Origin: DATBRV01 sp036560145
GTDB lineage: Bacteria > Myxococcota_A > UBA9160 > SMWR01
Direction: 5' to 3'
Length of the DNA stretch: 64,000 nt
Assembly (NCBI GenBank): GCA_036560145.1
Contig: DATBRV010000062.1
Span: 62,001-126,000, forward strand
Positions 9,343-19,200 of the stretch are shown here, piece after piece (position 1 is the stretch's first letter; every line of letters begins with the position of its first letter). The notes below the pieces were generated by a model. The model was given only the letters and a program-made list of their open reading frames with translations, was not told where the DNA came from and did not search any database. Made by a program: the position numbers and the translations under genes.

Positions 9343-10433
9343 GCTCGGCGCGCGAACCGGAGTTCGGGCTCGGCAAGTCGCTCCTCTTCAGCCTGACGCT
9401 GATCGTCCTGCTGCTGGGCGCAGCCGAGCTGGCCGTGCGCGGCTGGGCCTTCTATGCGCGAGACGACGTCGAGCGTTGGGACGCGGAGACGGGGACCTTC
9501 GTGCTCGAGCCCGGGGAATACCGCTCCGAGTACGGCGGCGTCGCCCGCATCAACTCCGCCGGATTCGTGGGCCGAGAGCTCGAACCGAACGGGCCGGACC
9601 TCTGGCGCATCGCCGCGGTCGGGGATTCCTGCACCTATGGCGGCGGCAGCGACACGGACTCCTACCCGGCGCTGCTGGGGGCGCGGCTGCGGCTGCGAAG
9701 CGGGGCGGGCCGGCGCTACGAGGTCGTGAACGCCGGCATCTCCGGCCTCAACTCGGAGCTCGCCCTGCGGCGCCTGCGCACCCAGGTGTTGCCGCTGGCT
9801 CCCGACGTCGTGACCCTCTACATCGGGTGGAACGACCTGATGAAGTTCGACCCGCTCGCGCAGGTCGTGCCGGGGCAGGACTCACCCTGGTCGGGCGTCG
9901 CGCGCGCGCTCGACAACCTCTGGCTGGTGAAGGGGCTGCGCAAGCTCCTGTTCTTCTACGTGCGTCCGCGCCTGGCGCCCCCGTCGACGGGTCCCGAGAG
10001 CCGCACCGGCCGTTTCGCCGGCTTCCGGCCGACCGCCTACGAAGGCAACCTGGGCGAGATGGTCGACGCCGTGCGCGGCGCGGGGGCGCGCCCGCTGCTC
10101 GTGACCCTGCCGACGGTGGTGCGCGCCGAGATGAGCGTCTCCGACCTGCGGCGCGCGCACGTGATGTTTCCGTACTTCCGCTACGCGAACGGCGTCGGCG
10201 ATTTCCTCGACCTGCTGGCGGCCTACAACCGGACGGTGCGCTCGCTCGCCGAGCGCAAGGGCGTCCCGCTGGTCGATCTGGCGCAATACTTCGAAGCGCT
10301 GGACGGCGACGAGCGGTTTTTCTTCGACACCATGCACCCGGACAAGCGCGGCAGGGAGCTGATCGCCGAGCAGCTGCTCGCGGGGCTGGAGCGCGCGGGT
10401 CTGCTGGCGCCGCCGCCGGAGGCGCGGCCATGA
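9339..10433 (+). CDS. Membrane-anchored SGNH/GDSL hydrolase
   Basis: GTG at 9339 overlaps the previous TGA; 364 residues. One N-terminal transmembrane segment (SLTLIVLLLGAAELAVRG) anchors an exported SGNH domain. AAVGDSCTYGGG carries the catalytic Ser of block I, YIGWNDLMKF carries the Asn of the GxND block, and FFDTMHPDKRG carries the Asp and His of block V. Such proteins de-esterify or O-acetylate polysaccharides in the periplasm, which fits the polymerising enzymes on either side. Confidence 0.85.
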   Translation: MSSAREPEFGLGKSLLFSLTLIVLLLGAAELAVRGWAFYARDDVERWDAETGTFVLEPGEYRSEYGGVARINSAGFVGRELEPNGPDLWRIAAVGDSCTYGGGSDTDSYPALLGARLRLRSGAGRRYEVVNAGISGLNSELALRRLRTQVLPLAPDVVTLYIGWNDLMKFDPLAQVVPGQDSPWSGVARALDNLWLVKGLRKLLFFYVRPRLAPPSTGPESRTGRFAGFRPTAYEGNLGEMVDAVRGAGARPLLVTLPTVVRAEMSVSDLRRAHVMFPYFRYANGVGDFLDLLAAYNRTVRSLAERKGVPLVDLAQYFEALDGDERFFFDTMHPDKRGRELIAEQLLAGLERAGLLAPPPEARP

Positions 10434-11728
10434 CCACCGCCGTCGAGCGCCCGGTCTTCGTGAGCTCTCCGGGGCGCACCCCGGGCGCGCCGGGGCTCGG
10501 CGCGCGCGCGCCCGCGGACCCCTCGGCCTTCGCCTTCTGGGGCCTGCTCATCTTCCTGGTGCTCGAGTACGTACGGCCCGTGGGGATCACGCAGCTCAAG
10601 CTCCAGATGCTCTACATCCTGCTGGTCCCGGTGCTGTGGATGCGGCTCACGCCGCGGCCGTGGTCCCGCAATCTCACGCTCCAGCTCGCGCTGCTGGTGC
10701 ACGCGGGCCTCTCGATCTTCTACGCGAACAACTACTTCTCCGCCTACCTGCGGACCCGCTCCCTGCTGGGAACCTTCTCCATCGCGCTCGCGATCACCTG
10801 GCTTCTCTCGAAACGGCGGCCCTTCGAGCGCACCATCTGGTTCTGGGTCGCGATCATGTGTTACCAAGCGATCTACTCGCTCGGAAACGCGGGGCGCGGC
10901 GCGGGGGGATTCATCGGCGACGAGAACGATCTCGCGCTCGCCTGCGCCACCGTCTTCCCGTTCGTGTACATGGGCATGCAGTACAGCCAGCGGCGCGTGG
11001 TCTGCCTGCTGCTCGCGGCGATCTACGCCGCTGCGATCGTGGTCAGCTTCTCGCGCGGCGGCTTCCTCGGCCTGCTCGCGGGCGTCCTCTACTGCGTCAT
11101 GATGGGAACGCATCGGGCCCGGAACCTCGCGATCGGGCTGGTCGCGGCGGGGATCTTCTTCGTGTCGCTGCCGGCGGAGTACAAGGCGGAGCTGGGGACG
11201 ATCCAGGAGACGGACTCGGGAACCTCCGAGGTGCGCTTCTTCCTCTGGCGGGCCGCGACCAACATGTGGAAGGACAACCCGATCCTGGGGGTGGGCGTCG
11301 GGAACAGCCCCTGGCAGATCGGCCGCTACCAGCCGCGCGGCGTGGAAGGCAAGCTCTTCAACCGGCCCATGTACCTGGAGCGCGACTGGTCCGGCACCGT
11401 CGTGCACTCCCTCTACTTCGAGCTGCTCGCCGAGACCGGGCTGGTGGGCTGCGGGATCTTCCTGGCGATCGTGTACGGCCACTTCGTGTGTCTCTGGCGG
11501 CTGCGCCGCGACGTCGCGCGCGACGCCCGCGCCTCGCCCGCGCTGCGCCGCACGGTGGACCTCTACGCGACCGCCCTGGGTGGAGCCGCCGTCGCCTACC
11601 TCGCGGCCGCGGCCTTCCTGGCCGTGCTCTACTATCCCTATCTCTGGTATTTCAGCGCCATGGCCGTGGCCCTGGACCGCTGGGTGCGAGCGGAGCTCGC
11701 CGCGGGCGCCCCCGCCGCAGCGAACTGA
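10430..11728 (+). CDS. O-antigen ligase / Wzy-like polymerase
   Basis: The ATG at 10430 overlaps the stop of the SGNH gene; 432 residues. At least ten hydrophobic segments run along the protein, with a periplasmic loop of about 70 residues around the segment NPILGVGVGNSP and VVHSLYFELLAETGLVG. That NxxxGxGxG...HNxxL-like layout is the Wzy_C / O-antigen ligase signature, with His in VVHSLY. Sequence alone cannot separate ligation from polymerisation. It closes the four-gene block that begins at the aminotransferase. Confidence 0.85.
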   Translation: MTTAVERPVFVSSPGRTPGAPGLGARAPADPSAFAFWGLLIFLVLEYVRPVGITQLKLQMLYILLVPVLWMRLTPRPWSRNLTLQLALLVHAGLSIFYANNYFSAYLRTRSLLGTFSIALAITWLLSKRRPFERTIWFWVAIMCYQAIYSLGNAGRGAGGFIGDENDLALACATVFPFVYMGMQYSQRRVVCLLLAAIYAAAIVVSFSRGGFLGLLAGVLYCVMMGTHRARNLAIGLVAAGIFFVSLPAEYKAELGTIQETDSGTSEVRFFLWRAATNMWKDNPILGVGVGNSPWQIGRYQPRGVEGKLFNRPMYLERDWSGTVVHSLYFELLAETGLVGCGIFLAIVYGHFVCLWRLRRDVARDARASPALRRTVDLYATALGGAAVAYLAAAAFLAVLYYPYLWYFSAMAVALDRWVRAELAAGAPAAAN

Positions 11729-11858
11729 GGCTCCTGTGACGGGTATCACGGCGGACCCCCCGGGCCCGTCCGCTACGTATGCCGGGGCCCGGGGACCTTC
11801 GAGAGGCCCGGCGAATCGCGCCCCGGGGCGCGGTACGGATGGCAGGAGGGATTTCGAC

Positions 11859-12866
11859 GTGGATCGCAAGCATGCCTCTGGATGGTTTGCGCTGACGCTG
11901 CTGGCGGGACTCTGGCTCCCGGCGGTCGCCTCGGCGGCCCCCGCCGCCGAGCAACGCTGCTCGGAGCTCGGTGCGACTTGTCTTTGCAGCGAGCCGATGA
12001 ACTGGCAGCAGTCGGGAGGCGGGGTCTACGGCGGCATCGTCGATCCTGGCGATTCCGAGGGGTCCGGCGCCAAGGAGTGCGGCTCGGGCGGGGCAAGCGC
12101 GCAGTGGGACTCGACTCCCTCCTGGCGCTCTGTCGCGGTTCCCAACAAGCCGGCCACCGCGGCAGCCAGCTGGCAGCTCGCGCAGCAGGTCACGCACGTC
12201 ACGGACGACGAGAACAACATCAACTGGTGGTGGGGCGTGCCCGCTTCGACCAGCAACGGCACGATCTGCACCCGACACTATTCGAACATCGGCAGCCTCC
12301 GTCCGGTGGCGAGCTCGGACCACCGGATCAAGGTCGCCCAGTATCTCGGCAACACCGCGAACCTGACCCAGCTCGAGTGGGCCTGGGACCAGAGCGGACA
12401 GGCGAACCAGTACCTCCGCGCGCAGTCGCCGGGTACGCACGGCCGGGTCGTCTCCTTCCAGGACTGCCGGAGCGGGTGGTGCCGGATCGAGTACTGCGTC
12501 GACTACAACGGCAGCCGCACCACCTGGCGGGTGCGGATCAGCAAGGTCGGCGAGCCCGCGAAGACGGAGGTGATCGGCCCGGTGCAGCAGGCGAACACGC
12601 AGTCGCCGCCGCTCCAGTTCGGGTCGAGCACCGGCGTTGCGATCGGCGACGTCTTCACGCAGTGCCTCGGCAGCGGGAACTGCCCGACGGGCACCCGGCA
12701 CGTCGCCTTCGGAATCCAGACGCTGGTCCAGCCGATGAACACCGGCTTCTGGCCGGGCGCGGCCTATGAAGTCGAAGGCGGCAGCGGCACGACGCCGCCT
12801 CCGCCTCCGCCGCCCCCGACGGTCGACCCGCTCGGCAAGCCGGGGACGCCGACCTATCAGCCCTGA
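11859..12866 (+). CDS. Secreted protein of unknown function (paralogue of 40495-41706)
   Basis: The GTG at 11859 is set by a GGCAGGAGGG ribosome site; 335 residues. A signal peptide runs to about residue 26 (LLAGLWLPAVASA). The mature start EQRCSELGATCLCSEP and the downstream DSEGSGAKEC are shared with the gene at 40495-41706, as is GIQTLVQPMNTGFWPG near the end. Ten or so cysteines suggest disulfides. The C terminus is a proline stretch (TTPPPPPPPP) and a short tail ending PGTPTYQP instead of a dockerin. I do not recognise the fold. It has its own ribosome site and a terminator after it. Confidence 0.8.
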   Translation: MDRKHASGWFALTLLAGLWLPAVASAAPAAEQRCSELGATCLCSEPMNWQQSGGGVYGGIVDPGDSEGSGAKECGSGGASAQWDSTPSWRSVAVPNKPATAAASWQLAQQVTHVTDDENNINWWWGVPASTSNGTICTRHYSNIGSLRPVASSDHRIKVAQYLGNTANLTQLEWAWDQSGQANQYLRAQSPGTHGRVVSFQDCRSGWCRIEYCVDYNGSRTTWRVRISKVGEPAKTEVIGPVQQANTQSPPLQFGSSTGVAIGDVFTQCLGSGNCPTGTRHVAFGIQTLVQPMNTGFWPGAAYEVEGGSGTTPPPPPPPPTVDPLGKPGTPTYQP

Positions 12867-12873
12867 GCAGTCC

Positions 12874-12910
12874 GCGGGTGCGCGCGTCCGGTTGACACGC
12901 GCGCACCCGC
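12874..12910 (+). terminator. Hairpin terminator after secreted-protein gene
   Basis: A perfect 14-base inverted repeat (GCGGGTGCGCGCGT at 12874-12887 and its complement at 12897-12910) with a 9-base loop lies 8 bases after the stop at 12866. No strong T run follows, so it may be a weak terminator or processing site. Confidence 0.6.
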
Positions 12911-12920
12911 TGCCTAGCCT
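12892..12920 (+). promoter_or_regulatory. Candidate sigma70 promoter for the MBL-fold gene
   Basis: TTGACA at 12892-12897 and TAGCCT at 12915-12920 are separated by 17 bases, about 120 bases upstream of the ATG at 13040. The -35 box lies in the loop of the preceding hairpin, so termination and initiation signals overlap. The -10 is weak (three of six consensus bases). Confidence 0.4.
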
Positions 12921-13039
12921 CTAAGCGCTGGATCTCAAAGCGCTTTTCCGGGCTCCATCGAGCCAGGGCGGGGCCCCCGGCGGATCAAGCCGGCCCCCGA
13001 GCCCGCCGATGGTCCCAGCGAGATCTCGCGCGAGGCGGC

Positions 13040-14410
13040 ATGGAGCTCGGATTCGAGACGATCGGCAACGCGTCGATCGTGTGCCACGACCGCCGGCCGA
13101 TCCTGGTCACCGATCCCTGGCTGGAGGGATCCGCCTACTTCGGCAGCTGGATCCTCTCGCACCAGGTGCCCCCGCAGCAGCTCGAAGCGATCCGCAGCTG
13201 CGAGTACGTCTGGTACTCGCACGGCCACCCCGACCACCTCAACGCGGGCAGCTTCGACCACCTCCGCGGCGCCAAGATCCTGGTTCCCGACCACTACGGA
13301 CAGCGGATCTTCCGGGATCTGAAGGAGCAGGGGCTCGACGTCCACGTCGCGCCCGATCGCAGCTGGGTTCCGCTCTCGGACCGGATCCGGATCCAGTGCA
13401 TCTCGGACTACAACCAGGACGCCGTGCTGCTGATCGACATCGGCGGCTGCTTGCTGATCGACCTCAACGACGCCCACGACCGCGGCTGGGATCGGCTGGT
13501 GCGCAAGATCGCCGCCGGCTACGAGCGGGTCATCCTGCTCGCGCTGACCGGCTACGGCGACGCCTACATGATCAACTATCACGACGAGACGGGGGCCTTC
13601 ATCCCGCCCGTGGCCGCGCGGCGGCTCCCGGTCGGCCCGCAGATCGCCGAGCTCACCCGCCGCTTCGGCGCGGATCGCTTCGTCCCCTTCAGCTCGATGC
13701 ACAAGTACCAGCGCGAAGACAGCGTGCGCATGAACCAGTACGCGACGCGGCTCGAGGACTATCCGATCGGCTTCGAGTCGAGCCGCGCGGAGCTGCTCCC
13801 GGCCTTCATCCGCTACGACTGCCGCGATCACGGCTTCGAGCGGATCGACCCGCCCGAGAACCCCGATCTCGTGGTGGCGCCCGCGGAGTTCGGGGACGAC
13901 TGGCAGGAGCGGCTCGAGCCCGCGGAGGTCGAGAAGGTCTCCCGCTACTTCCGCTCCTTCGACCACCTCGCGGATCATCTCGACTTCGTCACGCTGCGCG
14001 TCGGCGGGCGCGATCACGTGGTGGAGCTGGCGCGCCGCGGTTTCCACCGCGGGATCCGCTTCGAGGTGCCGCGCGGCTCGCTGCTGACGGCGGTCGAATA
14101 CCAGGTCTTCGACGACCTGCTGATCGGCAACTTCATGAAGACGACGCTGCACGGCCGCTGGCCGGCGACCCAGATCTACCCGCATTTCGAGCCGTTCGTG
14201 ACCAAGTACGGGGACAACGGCGGCGCCCGCACCCGCGAGGAGCTCGCGGAATACTTCCGTTGGTATCGCCAGCGCGCCCCCCTCGAGTACCTGCTGCACC
14301 GCTTCGAAGCGCGCTCCCGGGAGGTCTTTCGCGACCTGATCCCGGAGCGCTCGCCGCTCTACCAGATCGCCAAACGCTCGTATCTCGGCTTGAAGAAGGC
14401 CTACGGCTGA
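13040..14410 (+). CDS. MBL-fold metallo-hydrolase (UlaG/CMAH-like)
   Basis: 456 residues. YSHGHPDHLNAG is the HxHxDH zinc motif of the metallo-beta-lactamase fold, and VTDPWLEGSAY, LLIDLNDAHDRG and FSSMHKYQ fit the lactonase/CMP-sialate-hydroxylase-like branch. The C-terminal 150 residues look like an added alpha/beta domain. The reaction is not predictable; a role in processing a sugar or lipid-linked intermediate is inferred from the flanking glycosyltransferases. The next gene starts 17 bases later. Confidence 0.82.
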   Translation: MELGFETIGNASIVCHDRRPILVTDPWLEGSAYFGSWILSHQVPPQQLEAIRSCEYVWYSHGHPDHLNAGSFDHLRGAKILVPDHYGQRIFRDLKEQGLDVHVAPDRSWVPLSDRIRIQCISDYNQDAVLLIDIGGCLLIDLNDAHDRGWDRLVRKIAAGYERVILLALTGYGDAYMINYHDETGAFIPPVAARRLPVGPQIAELTRRFGADRFVPFSSMHKYQREDSVRMNQYATRLEDYPIGFESSRAELLPAFIRYDCRDHGFERIDPPENPDLVVAPAEFGDDWQERLEPAEVEKVSRYFRSFDHLADHLDFVTLRVGGRDHVVELARRGFHRGIRFEVPRGSLLTAVEYQVFDDLLIGNFMKTTLHGRWPATQIYPHFEPFVTKYGDNGGARTREELAEYFRWYRQRAPLEYLLHRFEARSREVFRDLIPERSPLYQIAKRSYLGLKKAYG

Positions 14411-14427
14411 GCCCTCGCGCCCCCGGC

Positions 14428-15537
14428 ATGCCGCCCCGTGTCGCGCACATCATCGCCCCGGCGCCGGTCGGGGGCGCCGAGGCGGTGGTGCGGGCGCTCT
14501 CGGCGGCGGCCTTGCGCGCCGGCCGGAAGGCCTGGATCGTCGCGCTGCTCGACGACGGGGAGGGCCATCCCTTCGTCGCGCAGGCGCGCGCGGACGGAAC
14601 TCCGGTGATCGAAGTGCGCTGCGGCCGCCGCCGCTACCTCGCCGAGGCGCGGCGCGTCGGCGAGGCGCTGCGCGAGCACTCGGTGGAGCTGGTTCACACC
14701 CACGTGTACCACGCGGATCTGGTCGGCTACCTGGCGGCGCGCCGCGCGGGGCTTCCCGTCGTCGCGACCCTGCACGGCTACGCCGGGGGCGATGCGCGCA
14801 ACCGCTTCTACGAGTGGCTGGATCGCAAGCTGCTGGCGCGCTTCGACGCCGTCCTCTGCGTTTCGGAGGCTCAAAGAAACCGGATGCGGCGCAGCGGCTG
14901 CTCGCCCGAGCGCCTGGCCCTGGTCCCGAACGGCCACGCGCCGGCGGCGCTCCTGCCGCGCGCCGAAGCGCGCGCGCGGCTCGGGCTCCCGGCGGCCACG
15001 CCCGCGATCGGATGGGTCGGCCGGCTGAGCGTCGAGAAGGGCGCCGACCTGTTCGTCGAGGCGCTCGCCCGGCTGGGGCCTGGAAGCGGAATCGGGGTCG
15101 TGATCGGCGAGGGGGCCGAGCGCGAGCGGGTGGAGGCGCGCGCGCGGGCGCTCGGCCTCGGAGAGGATCGGCTGCGCTTCGCGGGCTTTCGCGGCGACGC
15201 GCCGTCGCTGCTGGCGGCCTTCGACGCCGTCGTGATCAGCTCGCGCACGGAGGGGCTGCCGGTGGTGCTGCTGGAGGCGATCGCGGCCGGGACGCCGGTG
15301 GCGGCCTTCGCGGTCGGGGGCGTCCCCGACCTGCTCGGCGCGGCCTCGGGTTGGCTGGCGCCGGCCGGCGACGTGGCGGCCCTGGCGCGCGCGCTCGCGT
15401 CGCTGCTGGCGGATCCGGGCGAGGCGCAGGAGCGGGCCCGCGAGGCGGGCCGCATCCTGGCGAGCCGCTTCGGTGTCGAGCGCTGGCTCGAGCAGGTCGA
15501 CGCGGCGCATGCCCGCGCGCTCGCCGGCGCGCGATGA
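14428..15537 (+). CDS. Glycosyltransferase family 4
   Basis: 369 residues from the ATG at 14428. The N-terminal half has the acceptor-side motif IIAPAPVGGAEAVVRAL and HTHVYHADLVG; the C-terminal half has IGWVGRLSVEKGADLFVEAL and SSRTEGLPVVLLEAIAAGTPV, the GT-B nucleotide-sugar site. Probably a retaining transferase in the same glycan pathway as the upstream genes. Its stop overlaps the ATG of the phosphopantetheinyl transferase, linking the polysaccharide operon to the assembly-line activator. Confidence 0.9.
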   Translation: MPPRVAHIIAPAPVGGAEAVVRALSAAALRAGRKAWIVALLDDGEGHPFVAQARADGTPVIEVRCGRRRYLAEARRVGEALREHSVELVHTHVYHADLVGYLAARRAGLPVVATLHGYAGGDARNRFYEWLDRKLLARFDAVLCVSEAQRNRMRRSGCSPERLALVPNGHAPAALLPRAEARARLGLPAATPAIGWVGRLSVEKGADLFVEALARLGPGSGIGVVIGEGAERERVEARARALGLGEDRLRFAGFRGDAPSLLAAFDAVVISSRTEGLPVVLLEAIAAGTPVAAFAVGGVPDLLGAASGWLAPAGDVAALARALASLLADPGEAQERAREAGRILASRFGVERWLEQVDAAHARALAGAR

Positions 15538-16217
15538 GCGAGGCGGCGCGGGCGATCCGCGCGCTCTTCCCGGAATCCGTCGTCGCGCTCACGGCCGCCG
15601 AGGACGCCGGCTCCGAGCCGGCGGCGCTGCTCCCCGAGGAGGCCGCCTGCATCGTGCGCGCGGGGGCCAAGCGCCGCCGCGAGTTCGCCGCGGGGCGCAG
15701 CACGGCGCGGCTCGCCCTGGCGCGGCTCGGGGTCGAGGGATTCCCTCTGCTCGCCGACGCCGACCGGGTTCCGCGCTGGCCGGAGGGCGTGGTGGGCAGC
15801 ATCTCCCACTGCGCCGGCTGCTGCGCGGTGGTGGTGGCCCGGCGCGGGCGCATCCTCTCGCTCGGCCTCGACGTCGAGCGGGCGGACCCGCTCGAGGACG
15901 AGATCCTGACCCGCATCTGCACGCCGCGCGAGCGCGAGCGCGCCGCCCGGCAGGCGCCTCCCGCGGGCATCGATTGGGGCAAGCTCGTGTTCAGCGCGAA
16001 GGAGAGCGCCTACAAGTGCTACTTCCCGCTGGCCCGCACGCTGCTGGGATTCCAGGACATGGAGATCGACTTCAGCCCGGATGCGACGCGCTTCAGCGCG
16101 CGCCTGCTGCGCGAGGGCGCTCCGGACGCCGGCGGGGCCCGCCGCTTCGAGGGGCGAGCGGCCTGGACGCGGGAGCTCGTCTTCGCCGGCGTCGTGCTCG
16201 AAGCTCAGCCGCGCTGA
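15534..16217 (+). CDS. 4'-phosphopantetheinyl transferase (EntD/Sfp type)
   Basis: 227 residues, with an ATGA overlap upstream. RREFAAGRSTARLAL, VGSISHC and LGLDVERADPL (metal-binding Asp and Glu) and FSAKESAYKCYFPL (the WxxKEA-like motif) place it in the EntD branch. It should transfer the phosphopantetheine arm from CoA to carrier-protein serines. The obvious client is the single carrier domain of the large protein encoded opposite; the two genes converge and overlap by 13 bases at their 3' ends. Confidence 0.92.
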   Translation: MSEAARAIRALFPESVVALTAAEDAGSEPAALLPEEAACIVRAGAKRRREFAAGRSTARLALARLGVEGFPLLADADRVPRWPEGVVGSISHCAGCCAVVVARRGRILSLGLDVERADPLEDEILTRICTPRERERAARQAPPAGIDWGKLVFSAKESAYKCYFPLARTLLGFQDMEIDFSPDATRFSARLLREGAPDAGGARRFEGRAAWTRELVFAGVVLEAQPR

Positions 16218-19200
16218 CGGCGCTGGCGGCGGCGCAGCATCGATTCACGCCGCGCGTCGGCGCGGTCCTGGGTGCGCTGGCGCTGTTCGCCGTCGTCGCC
16301 GCCCGCGCTCAGGTGATCGACCAGCGAGCGGATGGTCGGGAATCGGAACAGATCGGTCATCGGCAGCTGGAGCCCGGTCGCCTTGCGCAGCTTTTCCAGG
16401 ACCTGGACGATCAGCAGCGAGTGGCCGCCCAGATCGAAGAAGTTGTCCTGCATCCCGACCTGCGCCACCTGGAGCACCTCCTGCCACACGCGCGCGACGG
16501 TGGTCTCGAGATCGCTGGCGGGCGCGACGTAGGCGGTGGTCGGGGCGGAGACGGCGGCGTCCGGGGCGGGTAGGGCGCGGCGATCGATCTTCTGATTGGG
16601 CGTGAGCGGGAAGGCGTCCAGCAGCATGACCGCCGCGGGCACCATGAACTCCGGCAGCCGCTCCCGGACATGCGCGCGCAGATCGGCGGCGGAGGCGGCC
16701 ACACCGGCCTCGGGAATCACGTAGGCCACCAGGCGCTTGTCGCCGGGCGCGTCCTCGCGCATCACCACCACGGCGTCGCGCACCCCGGAGTGCTTGCGCA
16801 GCAGCGACTCGATCTCGCCCAGCTCGATCCGGTAGCCGCGCAGCTTGACCTGGTGGTCGATGCGGCCGAGGAAGTCGACGATGCCGTCCGGCCGGTAGCG
16901 GACCCGATCTCCGGTCCGGTACATGCGCGCGCCGGGCTCGCCCGCGAAGCGGTCGGGCAGGAAGCGCTCGGCGGTGAGCTCCGGCCGCCCGAAGTAGCCG
17001 CGCACCACGCCGGCGCCGCCGATCCAGAGCTCCCCGGCGACGCCGGGCGGAACCGGCTCCTGGCGGGCGTCGAGCACGTAGAGGCGGGTGTTGAGGATCG
17101 GCCGCCCGATCGGGACCGGCCCCTCACCCGGGGCGAGCCGCTGGCTGGTCGACCAGATGGTGGTCTCGGTGGGCCCGTACATGTTGAGCAGCGGGCCCGG
17201 AACCCGCGACGCGAGGTCGCGGGCGAGCTCCGGCGCGCAGGCCTCGCCGCCCACCAGCAGCTGGCCCAGCTGCCCGAGCGCGCCGCGCGTCTCGGGATCC
17301 GCGAGCAGCATGCCCGCCATCGACGGCGTGCACTGGAGGTGCGTCACCTGCTCGCGGCGCAGCTGGGCGGCGATCGAGAAGTCGCCCGTCTCGGCTTCCG
17401 CGCGCGCGGCGCAGCGCTCGCGCAGCTCGTCGAGGTGCGTGAGGTTCGCGAAGACCTTCTCGGAATCGATCCCGAAGTCGATCAGGCAGGCCACCTCGTC
17501 GACGCCGATCTGCTTGAGCCGGTCGACCATCGCCACGCAATCGCCCGGCGTCCCGAACAGGCCGCTGGTCTCGTAGTAGCGCCCGAAGGAGTGCTCGAGC
17601 AGGGCGTCCATGTCCTCGTCGGAGAGGTTCTGGAAGGCGCGGTCGACGTCCGCCGCCGAGCCGGCGCCGATGCCCTTGAAGGCCGGGAAGCTCGAGGCGT
17701 ACTGCTTGATCAGGCTCGCCGAGCTGCGCAGATAGTCCTTGAGCGGCTCGCGGACGGTCTCGCGCACCTGCTTCCCGTCGTCCGACACGAAGGTGTGCAG
17801 CATCAGCGTCACGAAGCCGGCGCCGGCGTGCCCCGCGTCCTTCCAGGCCTGGCGGTAGAAGCGGAGCTTCTCGCCGACCTCGTCGACGCTCTGCCCGAGC
17901 AGGTGTGTGAGCACGTTCGCGCCGAGCTCGCCGGCCATCCGGAAGGTCTCGGGATTGCCGGCCGTGGTGATCCAGACCGGGAGCTCCGGCTGCACCGGCC
18001 GCGGCAGCGTCCGCACCGCGACCTCCCCGCGCGGCCCCGGGAACGAGAGCTTCTCGCCGCGCCAGAGCCGGCGCACGGTGTCGATGTTCTCGACCATCAC
18101 CTGCTTGGCGCGCGCGTGGCTCTCGGGGCGGAGCACGAAATCGTCGGGCTGCCAGCCGGAGGCGAAGGAGATGCCCACGCGCCCGCCCGAGAGATTGTCG
18201 ACGAGCGCCCATTCCTCGGCGATCCGGATCGGATGGTGCAGCGGCGAGACGCAGCTGCCGGCCCGGATCCCGATCCGCTGCGTGATGGCGGCGACCGCCG
18301 CGCTCGCCACCGAGGGATTCGGATAGAGTCCGCCGAAGGCATGGAAGTGCCGCTCGGGGGTCCAGATCGCCGCGAAACCGCGCGCATCGGCGAAGCGCGC
18401 GCCGTCGAGCAGCAGCCGGTACTTGTCGGCGGCGTGCTCGCCCTCGTCGCTCGCGAAGTAGAAGAGGCTGAAGTCGATCGGCTGGCTCGGGAGGCGGGTG
18501 CGCGCGGCGGAGCTGGCGGCAGTCTTGTGCTCCTCGTCGTGGATCACCACGCGGAAGCCCCGCGCCAGCGTCCAGAACAGCTCGAGCACCGAGATGTCGA
18601 ACGAGAGGCTGGTCACCGCGAGCCAGACGCTTCCCGGCGGGTGCGCCACGCGCGTGTCCATGCCCGCGAAGAAGTTGCTGACGTTCCGGTGCTCGACCAT
18701 CACGCCCTTGGGCCGGCCGGTCGAGCCCGAGGTGTAGATCAGGTAGGCGAGGTTCTCGGGGCCGGCGCCTCCCGGCGTGCGGGTCGCCGGCCGCTTCGCG
18801 ATCTCCGGCCACTCGGCGTCGAGGCAGACCACGCGCGCCTGATGGCGCGGGAGCCGCCCGAGCAGGCGCTGCTGCGTGATCAGCACGGGCACCTGCGAAT
18901 CCTCGACCATCAGCGCGATCCGCTCCTTCGGGTAGCCGGGGTCGATCGGGACGTAGGCGCCGCCCGCCTTCTGGACGGCGAGGGTCGCGACCATCATCTC
19001 GAGCGAGCGCTCCGTGCACACGCCGACCGGCACGTCGGGGCCCACGCCGAGCTCGCGCAGATGGGCCGCGAGCTGGTTCGCGCGCGCGTCCAGCTCGCGG
19101 TAGCTGAGCTTCTGACCGCGAAAGACCAGCGCGACGGCGTCGGGGGTCCGATCCACCTGGCGCTCGAACTGCTGGTGCACGCACGGCTCGCCCGGAACCG

